From: CAZDET01 sp964504335 | GTDB taxonomy: Bacteria > Bacteroidota > Bacteroidia > Chitinophagales > Saprospiraceae | Reading direction: 5' to 3' | DNA length: 64,000 bases | Assembly: GCA_964504335.1 (NCBI GenBank) | Contig: CAZDET010000007.1 | Location: 1-64,000 of the forward strand | Notes under the pieces: generated by a model | Database searches by the model: none | What the model was told of the DNA's origin: nothing | What the model saw: the letters and a program-made list of their open reading frames with translations, nothing else | Translations under genes and position numbers: made by a program | Shown: positions 25,477-34,642 of the stretch, in pieces | Layout: every line of letters starts with the position of its first letter | How positions within the stretch are numbered: position 1 is the first letter of the stretch

Positions 25477-26343
25477 ATGCGGCTACTTGCGTTTTTGCTG
25501 CTGATTGGTTTTCTGCTGTTCGGAGTCGCGGCACGCCATTACTACGTGTGCGAGTTGAAAGGTCTGTGCGACGATCGCCCGACGGCCGCTGAAAACAGCG
25601 AACGACGGAGGAATCTACAGCTCAGAGACGGCGACCAGATTCTACTGGACGGCTACGAGCAATTCGCCTTCGATTCGGCAGGCGTTTCTCCTCGCCTCAC
25701 CCCGGACAATGAGCGATTTCTGGACACCTTAGCTGGAATTCTCCTCCAGGATACGAGTCGCGACCTGACTATTACCGGCTTCTATCGGCCCTCTGAAGAG
25801 GGGCAGGAGTCGGGATTCTTCGAAAATCTAGGACTGGCACGTGCCGACGCCATCCGACGGTTGCTATCCGAACGCGGGGTGGCCGAATCCAGAATCACCC
25901 TCGATCACGGCATTTCCGACCAGGCCGGCCTTCCCGAGCCGCTCACCTTTGCCTTGTATGGCAACGGGGCCGCCGGAGACTTCGAAAAGCTGGCGTTTAC
26001 CTTCACGAACATGACTTTCTCGCAGGACAATTTCAAGTTCGACTCGGATGTGTTCGATCCCGGTGAGCCCTTTTTACTCTATGCCGATTCGGTGCTGACT
26101 TACCTGGAGCAAAATCCCGAGAAAAGTCTGACTATTGTCGGCCATGCCGACTATACCGGTACCGAGCAGTACAATTACGATTTAGGCCTAAGGCGGGCAC
26201 AGAGTGCCAAAACCTTTTTCGAGCAACGCGGGGTCGCCGCTCCTATCGAGGTGCGGTCGGCCGGAGAAACTCAGCCCGTTGCACCCAATAATGACCCACG
26301 AGGTCGGGAAAAAAACCGGAGGGTCAATTTCATACTCGAATGA
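25477..26343 (+). CDS. membrane-anchored OmpA-like protein with a second degenerate OmpA-like domain
   Basis: 288 residues. The N-terminus is a hydrophobic segment (about 1-19) followed by a short Cys pair (CELKGLC) and a charged linker; it may be an anchor rather than a cleaved signal. A first OmpA-like domain spans about 50-150 (DSAGVSPRLTPDNERFLDTLA, GLARADAIRRLLSERGV), a second about 170-288 ends the protein with the classic TIVGHADYTGTEQYNYDLGL, RAQSAKTFFEQRGV and GREKNRRVNFILE peptidoglycan-contact residues. Probably holds the envelope to the cell wall. It is followed after 35 bases by the coiled-coil/HhH gene and then the caspase gene, all same strand. Confidence 0.85.
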   Translation: MRLLAFLLLIGFLLFGVAARHYYVCELKGLCDDRPTAAENSERRRNLQLRDGDQILLDGYEQFAFDSAGVSPRLTPDNERFLDTLAGILLQDTSRDLTITGFYRPSEEGQESGFFENLGLARADAIRRLLSERGVAESRITLDHGISDQAGLPEPLTFALYGNGAAGDFEKLAFTFTNMTFSQDNFKFDSDVFDPGEPFLLYADSVLTYLEQNPEKSLTIVGHADYTGTEQYNYDLGLRRAQSAKTFFEQRGVAAPIEVRSAGETQPVAPNNDPRGREKNRRVNFILE

Positions 26344-26378
26344 CCTATTAGATTATACCCTCTCACCTATTTGCGCGT

Positions 26379-27644
26379 ATGGACAATCTTTCACAATTCT
26401 TCCAGCAGCTCGATTCCCCGGAGAGCCTATTCATCATCGGATGTATCCTAATCGGGTTTCTCCTTGGCTTCCTTATCGCCTATTTGTTCCGTACCGCCCG
26501 GGTGCGCAAACTTCGCAGGCAACTGGAGGAGACCCAGCAGAAACTCAATGGAGCGGAAATTGAGCTCAAAGCCATCCAGAGTAAGGCTGAACAGGCCACC
26601 CAGGATGCCGATCGGCTGCGCCAGGAAAAGCAGGACGTACTCAACCGATTGCAGGGACTGGAGCAAACCCAACAAGACTTGACCGCTCAATTGAGCCGGG
26701 CAAATGCAGAGGTTAATCAACTGCGCAATACCAATCGCAACTACGCGTCTACGATCGAAGAAATGAAGCGGTCGCCGGAAATGCCGATGCAGCCCCAGGA
26801 TGCCGTCGATTTGCGTATGCAGACTGCTGCTCCAACGGAGGGCGCTTCTGCAATGCTTTCCCCGCAAGCCGAAGAGCGGCTGGCCGCCTTCGAGGTTAAA
26901 CTCGATCGATTGGAAGCGGAAAATGAGCAGTTGCGGCAGCAACTCCAGGACTTCTCCGTTGCCAGAACGGCAACTCTGGATCAGCAGCCCGCTGCCGCTC
27001 CTGCCGAACCCACTCCGGAGCCCGAACATGTTACCATCATCCCCGATAAACAGGAGGCCTATCAGGGCCGGATCCTGGTCGATGTACGGCAGCGCGACGA
27101 CCTGAGTCGCATTCGCGGCCTGGGGCCATTTCTGGAAGCGAAGTTGAATCAAATGGGCGTGTTCACCTACGCGGAAATTGCCTCCTGGGACCAGCCCCGC
27201 ATCCAGCAGGTCACGGCTCAAATCGGCTACATCCCCGGGCGCATCGAACGCGATGATTGGGTCAGCCAGGCGCGCTTGCTACTCGATAGTAATCCCCAGC
27301 CAATGTCCATCGGGAGTGCCGTGCCGTCTTCGGAGCGCCCCGCCGATGACGATCCGCTGCAAAAATACGGCCCCGGAAAACCGTTTAATCTCGACCCCAC
27401 CGACCTCAAGGTTATCGAAGGAATCGATCCGGAAGTGGAGGAAGTGCTAAAAACATCCGGCGTCCGGTCGTGGGCCGATCTGGCCAATCGCGAAAGTGAA
27501 GAACTCCGGGCTATGCTCAGTCAGGCCGACGCGGGCCTTCACGATCGCGATCCGCGCACCTGGGGACTGCAGGCGCGGCTCGCCTCCGAAGGCAGATGGG
27601 ACGAATTGCGGCAGTACCAGCGAGAATTGACCCGGGGGATATAA
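26379..27644 (+). CDS. membrane coiled-coil protein with two helix-hairpin-helix-like domains
   Basis: 421 residues. One membrane segment near the start (about 17-37), then a long coiled coil (about 45-135) rich in Gln and Glu, a second short coil (about 165-195), a Pro/Ala linker and two helix-hairpin-helix-like modules: DDLSRIRGLGPFLEAKLNQ (about 240-260) followed by YIPGRIERDDWVSQARLLL, and TDLKVIEGIDPEVEEVL (about 345-360) with SWADLANRESEELRAML. Such modules resemble the LysM/NADH-dehydrogenase-like HhH domains placed at the end of membrane coiled-coil proteins in Bacteroidota. Role unknown. It lies between the OmpA-like and caspase genes. Confidence 0.7.
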   Translation: MDNLSQFFQQLDSPESLFIIGCILIGFLLGFLIAYLFRTARVRKLRRQLEETQQKLNGAEIELKAIQSKAEQATQDADRLRQEKQDVLNRLQGLEQTQQDLTAQLSRANAEVNQLRNTNRNYASTIEEMKRSPEMPMQPQDAVDLRMQTAAPTEGASAMLSPQAEERLAAFEVKLDRLEAENEQLRQQLQDFSVARTATLDQQPAAAPAEPTPEPEHVTIIPDKQEAYQGRILVDVRQRDDLSRIRGLGPFLEAKLNQMGVFTYAEIASWDQPRIQQVTAQIGYIPGRIERDDWVSQARLLLDSNPQPMSIGSAVPSSERPADDDPLQKYGPGKPFNLDPTDLKVIEGIDPEVEEVLKTSGVRSWADLANRESEELRAMLSQADAGLHDRDPRTWGLQARLASEGRWDELRQYQRELTRGI

Positions 27645-27715
27645 GCTCTTTGAGCAGAATCCGTTATTTTAGTGCAGATAACACCTATTACTCGTTCCAC
27701 TGAAATGCTTTCACC

Positions 27716-29737
27716 ATGGCAAATGAACGCGGCGTCGGCCGCGAGTCCCTGCAAGCTTCCCGTACATCCTCCCCCAAACGGCTGAATTATTTGCTGGTCA
27801 TCGGAATCGACCAGTACCTGCACTGGACCAAGCTCCACAACGCAGTCCGCGATGCCAATGAGTTTGCCGACGTACTGATCCGGCAGTATCAATTCGAGGA
27901 ATCCTACACCTACCGCATCCTCGATGGCAACGCCACTGAGCGCAATATTTACGGCGTGTTTCGCGAACTCAAGCACCGCATCCGGCCGGAGGATAACCTC
28001 CTGATCTACTTCAGCGGCCATGGCCACTACGACAAAGACATCGACGAAGGTTTTTGGGTACCCGTTGATGCGACCAAGGATAACGAAGGCGACTTCATCA
28101 GTAATTCGAATATTATCAAGCGCATCAATGCGATCGAGACCCATCACACGCTGATGGTGATCGATAGCTGTTTCTCCGGGTCGTTGCTCATTCAAAAGCG
28201 CAATACCATTCCGCAGGAGCAGCACAAGTCGCGCCGGGTATTCACCAGTGGGCACCTCGAGCCCGTTTCCGATGGGCGCACAGGAGAGAATAGCCCCTTT
28301 GCTATGGGGGTGCTCACCTACTTGCGCAAGAATACCACTCCTGCCCTCAAAACCTCGACCCTGGTGGAGCGCGTGTGCGATTTCGTAAAAGGCGAATCCG
28401 ACCAGATGCCGCTGGAAGGCCGGCTGCCCAACTCCGGCGACTTTGGCGGAGAGTTTATCTTTCACCTGCGCAAGGAAGAAGGGACTTTCTGGAGCGAAGC
28501 CGATGAACAGAATACCGTGAAGGCCTATCAGGATTACCTCGATGCTTTTCCCACCGGGTTATACGTGGTCCAGGCGCAACGACGCATCACCAAACTGCGC
28601 GAGGATGAAGTCTGGCAGACCACCTGCGCCAACGACAACGAATCGGCCTACGAGAACTACATCCGCAAATACGCCCCATCGGGTAAATACATCGCAGCGG
28701 CAAATGAACGGCTGACCGCGCTCCGGCAGCAGCGAAAAGAGCGCCAGACCATGCAGGAGCGCATCACTCAACAGGAGCAGCACCGCGAAGCCCTCCAACA
28801 GGAATACACCGAGCTGGTGCACTCCGCCGAGCAACTATTCGCCGAACGGCAATTGGCCGCCGCCCGCGAAAGTTTTCGCGAAGCGCTCCTCAAATTCCTG
28901 CCGGGCTTCGTGCCCAACCAGCAATACCTCGAAGACCGCATCAACCTGTGCCAAACTAATATTACCTTTCTCCAGCACTACGACAACGGCAAACGCGCCA
29001 TGGATAGCGGCAACTACCGCCTAGCTATTCAGTACTTCCAGGAAGCACTCAAAAATACCGACAACGCCCAGGTAGAGTCCCTTCTCAGGGAATGCCGCAA
29101 GCGCTTGAACCGACAAGAACCCGCTGTGGAAACGCAGGCAAGGGGGGCGCATGCCACTACTACCGGTACCACGACTGCTTCCCCTCCGAAAAAGAAAAAG
29201 AACCGTCGGACCGCCTGGTGGATATTGGGCGGTATCTTGTTGTTTATTTCGATTTTCGTAGTGTTTAGCGCCATCCTGTCGTCCTTTGAGCAAGAAATGA
29301 CTGATCCGTTTATCACCGAGGAGGCAACCACTACTCCGGAGGATGTGTACATACCGGAACAAACGGGCCGGTCGCCCGAAAGGCCACAATCCAGTGCCGC
29401 CGCTCAAAATCCCGGCCTGGCCGATCCGAAAATCTTCGGGCAATGGGAGCAAGCGGAGTTCAACCTCAATGGACTAGATTACAACCAGGCAGGAAATATC
29501 TACAACCAGGGAACCAGTGCCGTCTATAACTTCCGCAATGATGGAGTCGTAGAAATCCGCTATTCGAACGGCAATATGCTGACCTACCAGTACCGGGTCG
29601 ATAACTACAGCAACATCATGTTCGGTTACTTCGGCTGGGGAACCTACTCCTATCTGGACAATTCTACCGTACAATTGAGATTCCAAATCAATGACGGGTA
29701 CTACACCTATCCACTCACCATTACACTGGAGCGGTAA
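27716..29737 (+). CDS. membrane-anchored caspase-family (C14) protein
   Basis: 673 residues. A caspase-like domain covers about 20-260: VIGIDQYLHWTKLHNAV, active His about 102 in IYFSGHGHYD and active Cys about 152 in MVIDSCFSGSLL, so both catalytic residues are present. Next come two short segments reminiscent of repeats around 265-330 (YQDYLDAFPTGLYVVQAQRR, YENYIRKYAPSGKYI), a coiled coil about 340-375 and a TPR-like region about 375-465. A Lys-rich stretch precedes a membrane segment (about 500-522), and a beta-rich 100-residue domain (about 570-673, FGQWEQAEFN, YNFRNDGVVEIRYSNG) would be on the far side of the membrane. By topology the caspase part is cytoplasmic. No ATPase or sensor is fused. 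Substrate unknown. Confidence 0.85.
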   Translation: MANERGVGRESLQASRTSSPKRLNYLLVIGIDQYLHWTKLHNAVRDANEFADVLIRQYQFEESYTYRILDGNATERNIYGVFRELKHRIRPEDNLLIYFSGHGHYDKDIDEGFWVPVDATKDNEGDFISNSNIIKRINAIETHHTLMVIDSCFSGSLLIQKRNTIPQEQHKSRRVFTSGHLEPVSDGRTGENSPFAMGVLTYLRKNTTPALKTSTLVERVCDFVKGESDQMPLEGRLPNSGDFGGEFIFHLRKEEGTFWSEADEQNTVKAYQDYLDAFPTGLYVVQAQRRITKLREDEVWQTTCANDNESAYENYIRKYAPSGKYIAAANERLTALRQQRKERQTMQERITQQEQHREALQQEYTELVHSAEQLFAERQLAAARESFREALLKFLPGFVPNQQYLEDRINLCQTNITFLQHYDNGKRAMDSGNYRLAIQYFQEALKNTDNAQVESLLRECRKRLNRQEPAVETQARGAHATTTGTTTASPPKKKKNRRTAWWILGGILLFISIFVVFSAILSSFEQEMTDPFITEEATTTPEDVYIPEQTGRSPERPQSSAAAQNPGLADPKIFGQWEQAEFNLNGLDYNQAGNIYNQGTSAVYNFRNDGVVEIRYSNGNMLTYQYRVDNYSNIMFGYFGWGTYSYLDNSTVQLRFQINDGYYTYPLTITLER

Positions 29738-29838
29738 GCCGCCACAGGGCAACTTTTTCCGACGTTCGGGGCTTTGTGATACTGGATCAACTATGTTGTC
29801 TTCGAAATGGAGGATCATAGCAAAAAAAATGCCATAGG

Positions 29839-29870
29839 ATCACAGCATCAGAAAATCATAGCATCAGAAC
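29839..29870. repeat. direct repeat of 8-bp units upstream of ileS
   Basis: Four successive 8-bp units ATCACAGC, ATCAGAAA, ATCATAGC, ATCAGAAC, equivalent to two imperfect 16-bp repeats. The unit length matches the dispersed inverted-repeat family but the sequence does not, and there is no clear second arm. Confidence 0.5.
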
Positions 29871-29875
29871 TTTCG

Positions 29876-29883
29876 TATTTTTG
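29876..29883 (+). promoter_or_regulatory. -7 promoter box TATTTTTG of ileS
   Basis: A perfect TAnnTTTG box about 46 bases ahead of the ileS start, directly after the 8-bp repeat block. No T-box-like leader is present in the short space. Confidence 0.5.
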
Positions 29884-29928
29884 CGCGGTCTTACAGAAGC
29901 GGCCAGGCCGCAGCCACAATAATGAGTG

Positions 29929-32900
29929 ATGTACGAGGAATTTAAACAGCTCAACCTACCGCAAATCGATCGGGAAATTCTCGCGTTCTGGGAACGGGAG
30001 GGCATCTTCGAGAAAAGCATCGAGGAGCGCGATCCCGAAAATACCTTCGTCTTTTACGAAGGCCCGCCTTCGGCCAACGGTAAGCCGGGTATCCACCACG
30101 TTATTGCCCGGTCGATCAAGGATATTTTCTGCCGCTATCAGACGCTGAAGGGAAAGCGGGTAGAGCGCAAAGGGGGGTGGGACACTCACGGTCTTCCCAT
30201 CGAATTGAGTGTAGAAAAAGAACTCGGCATCACCAAGGAAGATATCGGAAAGTCGATCTCCGTCGATGAATACAACCAGAAGTGCCGCGAAACGGTGATG
30301 CGCTATAAAGACATGTGGGACGACCTGACCCGCAAGATGGGCTACTGGGTCGACCTGAACGATCCCTACATCACCTACAAAAACGAGTACATCGAGTCTG
30401 TTTGGTACCTGCTAAAGCAGCTCTACGACAAGGGGCTGCTCTACAAGGGCTACACCATTCAGCCCTACTCCCCGGCGGCCGGTACGGGGCTCAGCTCGCA
30501 CGAACTCAACATGCCCGGTGCCTACCGCGAGGTGACGGATACGACCGTGGTAGCGATGTTTAAAGTGGAGCAGGATACCGCTTCGGCATTTCTGTGGGAC
30601 CTGGAGATGCATGCAACCGATGAAGAAGCAGCACCTTCATCACCAACTGCCGAAGAGGATGTCCGCATTCTGGCCTGGACGACCACACCCTGGACCCTGC
30701 CGAGCAATACGGCACTTACCGTCGGCCCGCGCATTCACTACGTGAAAGTGCAAACCATTAACCCCTACACCGACCAGCCCGTGAGCGTCGTGCTGGCGGC
30801 CGATTTGGTCGGAAAGTGGTTTGGCGGCAAAAAGCAGCCGAAAGTGCTGGCCGTCAGTGAACCCTTCCCGGGCGACCGCCTCGTCGATGTGCGCTACCAC
30901 CGCCTGCTGCAGGGGCCCGATGTCGAAGGCGGCGACGCCTTCCGGGTGATCCCCGGTGATTTTGTCACCACGGAGGATGGTACCGGTATCGTACATACGG
31001 CCCCGAGCTTCGGTGCCGACGATATGCGCGTTGGCAAGGCTCACGGAATCGGAGCACTGACGCTGGTGGATAAAACAGGGCGCTTTGTGTCGGAACTGCC
31101 CGAATTCGGAGGCCGTTTCGTGAAGAATTACGAAGACAGCACGGACTACGTAGACGTGAATGTCGACATTTCCGTGAAGCTAAAGCTGGACGGCTACGCC
31201 TTCAACGTCGCGAAGTACAACCACAACTATCCCCATTGCTGGCGCACGGATAAACCGGTGCTCTACTACCCGCTCGACAGTTGGTTCGTGCGAGCTAGCA
31301 GCATGCGCGAGCGCATGTACGAGCTGAACCAAACGATCAATTGGAAGCCGGCCTCGACGGGCGAAGGGCGGTTCGGAAAATGGCTGGAAAACCTGCAAGA
31401 TTGGAACCTATCCCGCTCCCGCTACTGGGGCATCCCACTACCAATCTGGCGCACCGAAGATGGCACATTCGAAAAGTGCATCGGTTCGATCGACGAATTG
31501 CGCACGGAAGTCGCGCACGCGAACGAGGTCTTGGGATTAAAGCAAGAAGTACCATCTGATCTACACCGCCCCTACATCGATGAAGTCATTCTAGCAACTA
31601 AAAACGGCGATCGCATGCAGCGCGAGCTGGACTTGATCGACGTGTGGTTCGATTCCGGGTCGATGCCCTACGCCCAGTGGCACTATCCGTTTGAAAACGA
31701 AGAAAAATTTAAGCGCAACTTCCCCGCTGACTTCATTGCCGAAGGCGTCGACCAGACCCGCGGATGGTTTTACACCCTCCACGCTATCGCCACCATGGTC
31801 TACGATTCGGTGGCGTTCCGTAACGTAGTATCCAATGGTCTGGTGCTCGATAAGAATGGGCATAAGATGTCGAAGCGCCTCGGAAATGCCGTTGACCCCT
31901 TCCAGACACTAGCCAAGTACGGGGCCGATGCTACGCGCTGGTACATGATCTCCAATTCCGATCCCTGGGACAACCTCAAATTTGATCTACAGGGACTGGA
32001 AGAGGTGCGCCGTCGCTTCTTCGGCACGTTGTACAATACCTATAATTTCTTTGCGCTCTACGCCAACATCGACCAGTTCGAAATGAACGAGCAGGACGTG
32101 CTACCCATTCAGGAGCGTCCTGAAATCGATCGTTGGATCATTTCCAAACTCTACAGTCTGGTAAAGGCCGTCGACAATGACTACGCCAACTACGAGCCGA
32201 CCCAGGCAGCCCGTCGGATCACGTCTTTCGTCGACGAGCACCTCAGCAACTGGTACGTCCGCCTCAGCCGCCGTCGTTTCTGGCGGGGCGAGATGAACGA
32301 TGATAAGCGCTCCGCTTACGAAACCTTATTCCAATGCCTCATGATGACGGGCCAACTCATGTCGCCGATCGCACCTTTCTTTTCCGAATGGCTCTACAAG
32401 AATCTATCAGACGGCATCCGTGAGCAGGCCAAGGCCAACAATACGCCCCTACAGCACGATTCCGTACACCTCACCTACCTGACGGAGGTAGACGAGCACT
32501 TAATCGACCTCGAGCTCGAACAGCGCATGGACTACGCCCAGCGCATTTCCAGTCTCGTGTTGAGCCTGCGCAAGCGGGAGAAAATCCGGGTGCGCCAACC
32601 ACTACAGAAGATCCTGCTGCCGGTTCTCGATCCGAGTTTTCAGAAGCAGGTAGAGGAAGTGCGGGAGTTGATCCAGGCAGAGGTGAACATCAAAGAAATT
32701 GAGTACCTCACCGAAGAAGGCTTCCTGAAAAAGGGTATCAAACCCAATTACAAAACGCTCGGGAAGCGCCTCGGGAAGCACATGAAAGCCGCCGCCGCCG
32801 CCATTGCCGGAATAGACCAGAAAGATATCGCCGAAATAGAGCGCACCGGCTCCTACACTCTGGAGGTAGATGGCACAACCTATGAACTGGGGCTGGAAGA

Positions 32901-33252
32901 TTTCGAAATTGTCACAGAAGACATTCCTGGTTGGAAGGTCGCCATCGACGGCAATCTCACGGTCGCCCTCGACGTGACCATTACCGATGCCCTGGCCGCA
33001 GAAGGCATGGCGCGCGAACTGGTCAATCGCATCCAGAACATCCGCAAAGACAGCGACTACAACGTCACGGATCGCATCGTCGTCCGGCTAGAAGACAAAC
33101 CCCTGATCCGGGAAGCCGTCGATCAAAACGGCGACTACATTAAATCTGAAGTACTGGCCGATACCCTCGAACTGGCCACCGAACTGGCCGAAGGCGAAGT
33201 GCTCGACCTCCCCGGCGAAATCTCCGCAGCTATCACCGTGGAGCGCGTGTGA
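29929..33252 (+). CDS. ileS: isoleucyl-tRNA synthetase
   Basis: Charges tRNA-Ile in the cytoplasm. From the ATG at 29929 the product has 1107 residues; a GTG one codon earlier is also possible. The nucleotide-binding GIHH stretch (FYEGPPSANGKPGIHHV, about 44-60), the editing domain (TTPWTLPSNTALTV, DGTGIVHTAPSFGADD) and KMSKRLGN (about 645-652) are all present, with a C-terminal anticodon-binding and DUF5915-like extension typical of the longer, eukaryote-like type common in Bacteroidota. No zinc finger of the short E. coli type is seen at the C-terminus. Followed by repeat copy D. Confidence 0.97.
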   Translation: MYEEFKQLNLPQIDREILAFWEREGIFEKSIEERDPENTFVFYEGPPSANGKPGIHHVIARSIKDIFCRYQTLKGKRVERKGGWDTHGLPIELSVEKELGITKEDIGKSISVDEYNQKCRETVMRYKDMWDDLTRKMGYWVDLNDPYITYKNEYIESVWYLLKQLYDKGLLYKGYTIQPYSPAAGTGLSSHELNMPGAYREVTDTTVVAMFKVEQDTASAFLWDLEMHATDEEAAPSSPTAEEDVRILAWTTTPWTLPSNTALTVGPRIHYVKVQTINPYTDQPVSVVLAADLVGKWFGGKKQPKVLAVSEPFPGDRLVDVRYHRLLQGPDVEGGDAFRVIPGDFVTTEDGTGIVHTAPSFGADDMRVGKAHGIGALTLVDKTGRFVSELPEFGGRFVKNYEDSTDYVDVNVDISVKLKLDGYAFNVAKYNHNYPHCWRTDKPVLYYPLDSWFVRASSMRERMYELNQTINWKPASTGEGRFGKWLENLQDWNLSRSRYWGIPLPIWRTEDGTFEKCIGSIDELRTEVAHANEVLGLKQEVPSDLHRPYIDEVILATKNGDRMQRELDLIDVWFDSGSMPYAQWHYPFENEEKFKRNFPADFIAEGVDQTRGWFYTLHAIATMVYDSVAFRNVVSNGLVLDKNGHKMSKRLGNAVDPFQTLAKYGADATRWYMISNSDPWDNLKFDLQGLEEVRRRFFGTLYNTYNFFALYANIDQFEMNEQDVLPIQERPEIDRWIISKLYSLVKAVDNDYANYEPTQAARRITSFVDEHLSNWYVRLSRRRFWRGEMNDDKRSAYETLFQCLMMTGQLMSPIAPFFSEWLYKNLSDGIREQAKANNTPLQHDSVHLTYLTEVDEHLIDLELEQRMDYAQRISSLVLSLRKREKIRVRQPLQKILLPVLDPSFQKQVEEVRELIQAEVNIKEIEYLTEEGFLKKGIKPNYKTLGKRLGKHMKAAAAAIAGIDQKDIAEIERTGSYTLEVDGTTYELGLEDFEIVTEDIPGWKVAIDGNLTVALDVTITDALAAEGMARELVNRIQNIRKDSDYNVTDRIVVRLEDKPLIREAVDQNGDYIKSEVLADTLELATELAEGEVLDLPGEISAAITVERV

Positions 33253-33253
33253 T

Positions 33254-33375
33254 TAGTCTTTTGGTACGTTGGTAATTTGGTGTTGGTCTAAAACACTGGG
33301 AATGAAACACTAATGTGCTGAAGTGTTAAAAAACTAAAGTACTAAAATACCAAAAGACCAAAGTACCAAAGTACC
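33254..33375. repeat. inverted repeat of 8-bp units, copy D
   Basis: Left arm 33254-33288: units TAGTCTTT, TGGTACGT, TGGTAATT, TGGTGT. Right arm 33333-33375: ACTAAAGT, ACTAAAAT, ACCAAAAG, ACCAAAGT, ACCAAAGT, ACC, the cleanest array in the window. A nested inverted repeat AACACT/AGTGTT lies in the loop. It begins one base after the ileS stop and extends toward the sigma factor gene. Confidence 0.75.
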
Positions 33376-33487
33376 TTCCTCTCCCGTGCAACCCCCAGAA
33401 AAAGGTCTTGTCATTACAAGTGACATTGAGATCGCGATCCAGATAACACTGCCACTTACGGAGATGGGAGCACAACGAATACCTTTA

Positions 33488-34045
33488 ATGCGACCGGCGA
33501 CATTAAAACCAGAAGACACCCACCGAGAGCTCGTAGAAGGCTGCCTGAGAGGCGACCGTAAAGCGCAATTTGCGCTCTACCGACAATACTCGAGGGCGAT
33601 GTACAACATTTGTATTCGGATGCTCCGGCATCCTCAGGATGCAGAAGATGTGTTGCAATTGGCCTTCACGGATGTCTTTCGGCGAATCGACAGCTTTCGC
33701 TTTGAGTCTTCAATCGGCGCTTGGATCAAGCGCATCGTCGTCAACAATTGCATTAATCACCTAAATCGGAAACGTCCGATTATCGAAGAATTTGAGGCGC
33801 GGCACGCGGAAAGCGAAGAAGCTCCGATGCCGGACCTATCGCCCGGCACCTTCAATGTAAAACGAATCCAACAGGCGGTCACCGCATTGCCGGATGGATA
33901 CCGGACGGTGCTGAACCTCTACCTCTTCGAAGGGTACGATCACGAAGAAATTGCCGGTATTCTGGGTGTCTCCGTGTCTACGTCCAAATCACAGTACAGC
34001 AGGGCCCGACGCAAACTACAAACCTTATTGACCAACGAAAACTGA
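33488..34045 (+). CDS. ECF-type RNA polymerase sigma factor
   Basis: From the ATG at 33488 the product has 185 residues, the normal size for an extracytoplasmic function sigma factor; alternative in-frame starts are at 33464 and 33386. Region 2 spans about 15-85 (CLRGDRKAQFALYRQYSRAM, QDAEDVLQLAFTDVFRRI, GAWIKRIVVNNCINHL) and region 4 about 125-183 (ALPDGYRTVLNLYLFEGYDH, EEIAGILGVSVSTSKSQYSR), with the DNA-reading helix-turn-helix. It is nine bases ahead of a gene for a membrane protein that is probably its anti-sigma factor. The regulon is unknown. Confidence 0.92.
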   Translation: MRPATLKPEDTHRELVEGCLRGDRKAQFALYRQYSRAMYNICIRMLRHPQDAEDVLQLAFTDVFRRIDSFRFESSIGAWIKRIVVNNCINHLNRKRPIIEEFEARHAESEEAPMPDLSPGTFNVKRIQQAVTALPDGYRTVLNLYLFEGYDHEEIAGILGVSVSTSKSQYSRARRKLQTLLTNEN

Positions 34046-34054
34046 AACAGACCC

Positions 34055-34642
34055 ATGGAAAAACAGCGAATGAACGATCCGTTAGAAGAATTTATCCGCG
34101 ACAACCGGGCGGCTTTCGATACGGAATATCCGGGCTTGGGGCTTTGGCACCAGATCGAGGCCGAACTGCCTGCCGGGAAAGCCTCTGGCCGAGTCCGCAC
34201 CATGACCGTGCCGCTTTGGCGAATGGCAGCGGCGGTTGTCCTACTACTGGTTGCTGGGGGGATCATCGGTCAACAGCTAAACGGTTCCTCCGAAGAAGCT
34301 CAACGTATGGCCGTTTTCCAAGAAATCGCCCCCGACTACGTAGAGCTGCAGGAATACTACGAGCAGCAGATCGACGAAAAATACGGCCGACTGGCGAATT
34401 ACAACCCCGATCAGAAAAAAGTGCTCGAACAAGATCTCGCCGACATCGATCAGGTGATGCTCGAACTACGAGCCGAACTACTAGATGCTCCCGATGAAGA
34501 TCGGGCGGAGATCGTCCATAATCTCATTGACACCTACCAATTGAAAATTGAAATCCTGGAACGTATTCTAACCCGTATTTCTTCAGATTCAACTACTAAT
34601 CCGTCAAACGATGAAACGACCAATAACAAACAAACTATCTAA
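34055..34642 (+). CDS. probable anti-sigma factor, single-pass membrane protein
   Basis: 195 residues. The N-terminal cytoplasmic part (about 1-50, NDPLEEFIRDNRAAFDTEYP) resembles the start of Bacteroidota anti-sigma-like proteins, followed by one membrane helix (about 56-74, MAAAVVLLLVAGGIIGQQL), and a highly charged helical periplasmic part (about 80-180) with coiled-coil character. No HCC zinc motif is visible, so it is not a classical ZAS anti-sigma. The assignment rests mainly on position directly after the sigma gene and topology. Its 3' end overlaps the DUF4097 gene by 32 bases, so the three genes are one operon. Confidence 0.65.
   Translation: MEKQRMNDPLEEFIRDNRAAFDTEYPGLGLWHQIEAELPAGKASGRVRTMTVPLWRMAAAVVLLLVAGGIIGQQLNGSSEEAQRMAVFQEIAPDYVELQEYYEQQIDEKYGRLANYNPDQKKVLEQDLADIDQVMLELRAELLDAPDEDRAEIVHNLIDTYQLKIEILERILTRISSDSTTNPSNDETTNNKQTI

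Noticed and set aside
26379..29737. Caspase cassette as a gasdermin- or CRISPR-linked immune system
   Set aside because: No gasdermin-like small hydrophobic protein, no TPR-CHAT, no Cas genes and no toxin nearby; the neighbours are a wall protein and ileS.
29839..29870. T-box or other riboswitch ahead of ileS
   Set aside because: Only about 46 bases separate the -7 box and the start, too short for a T-box; the repeat block lies upstream of the promoter box.
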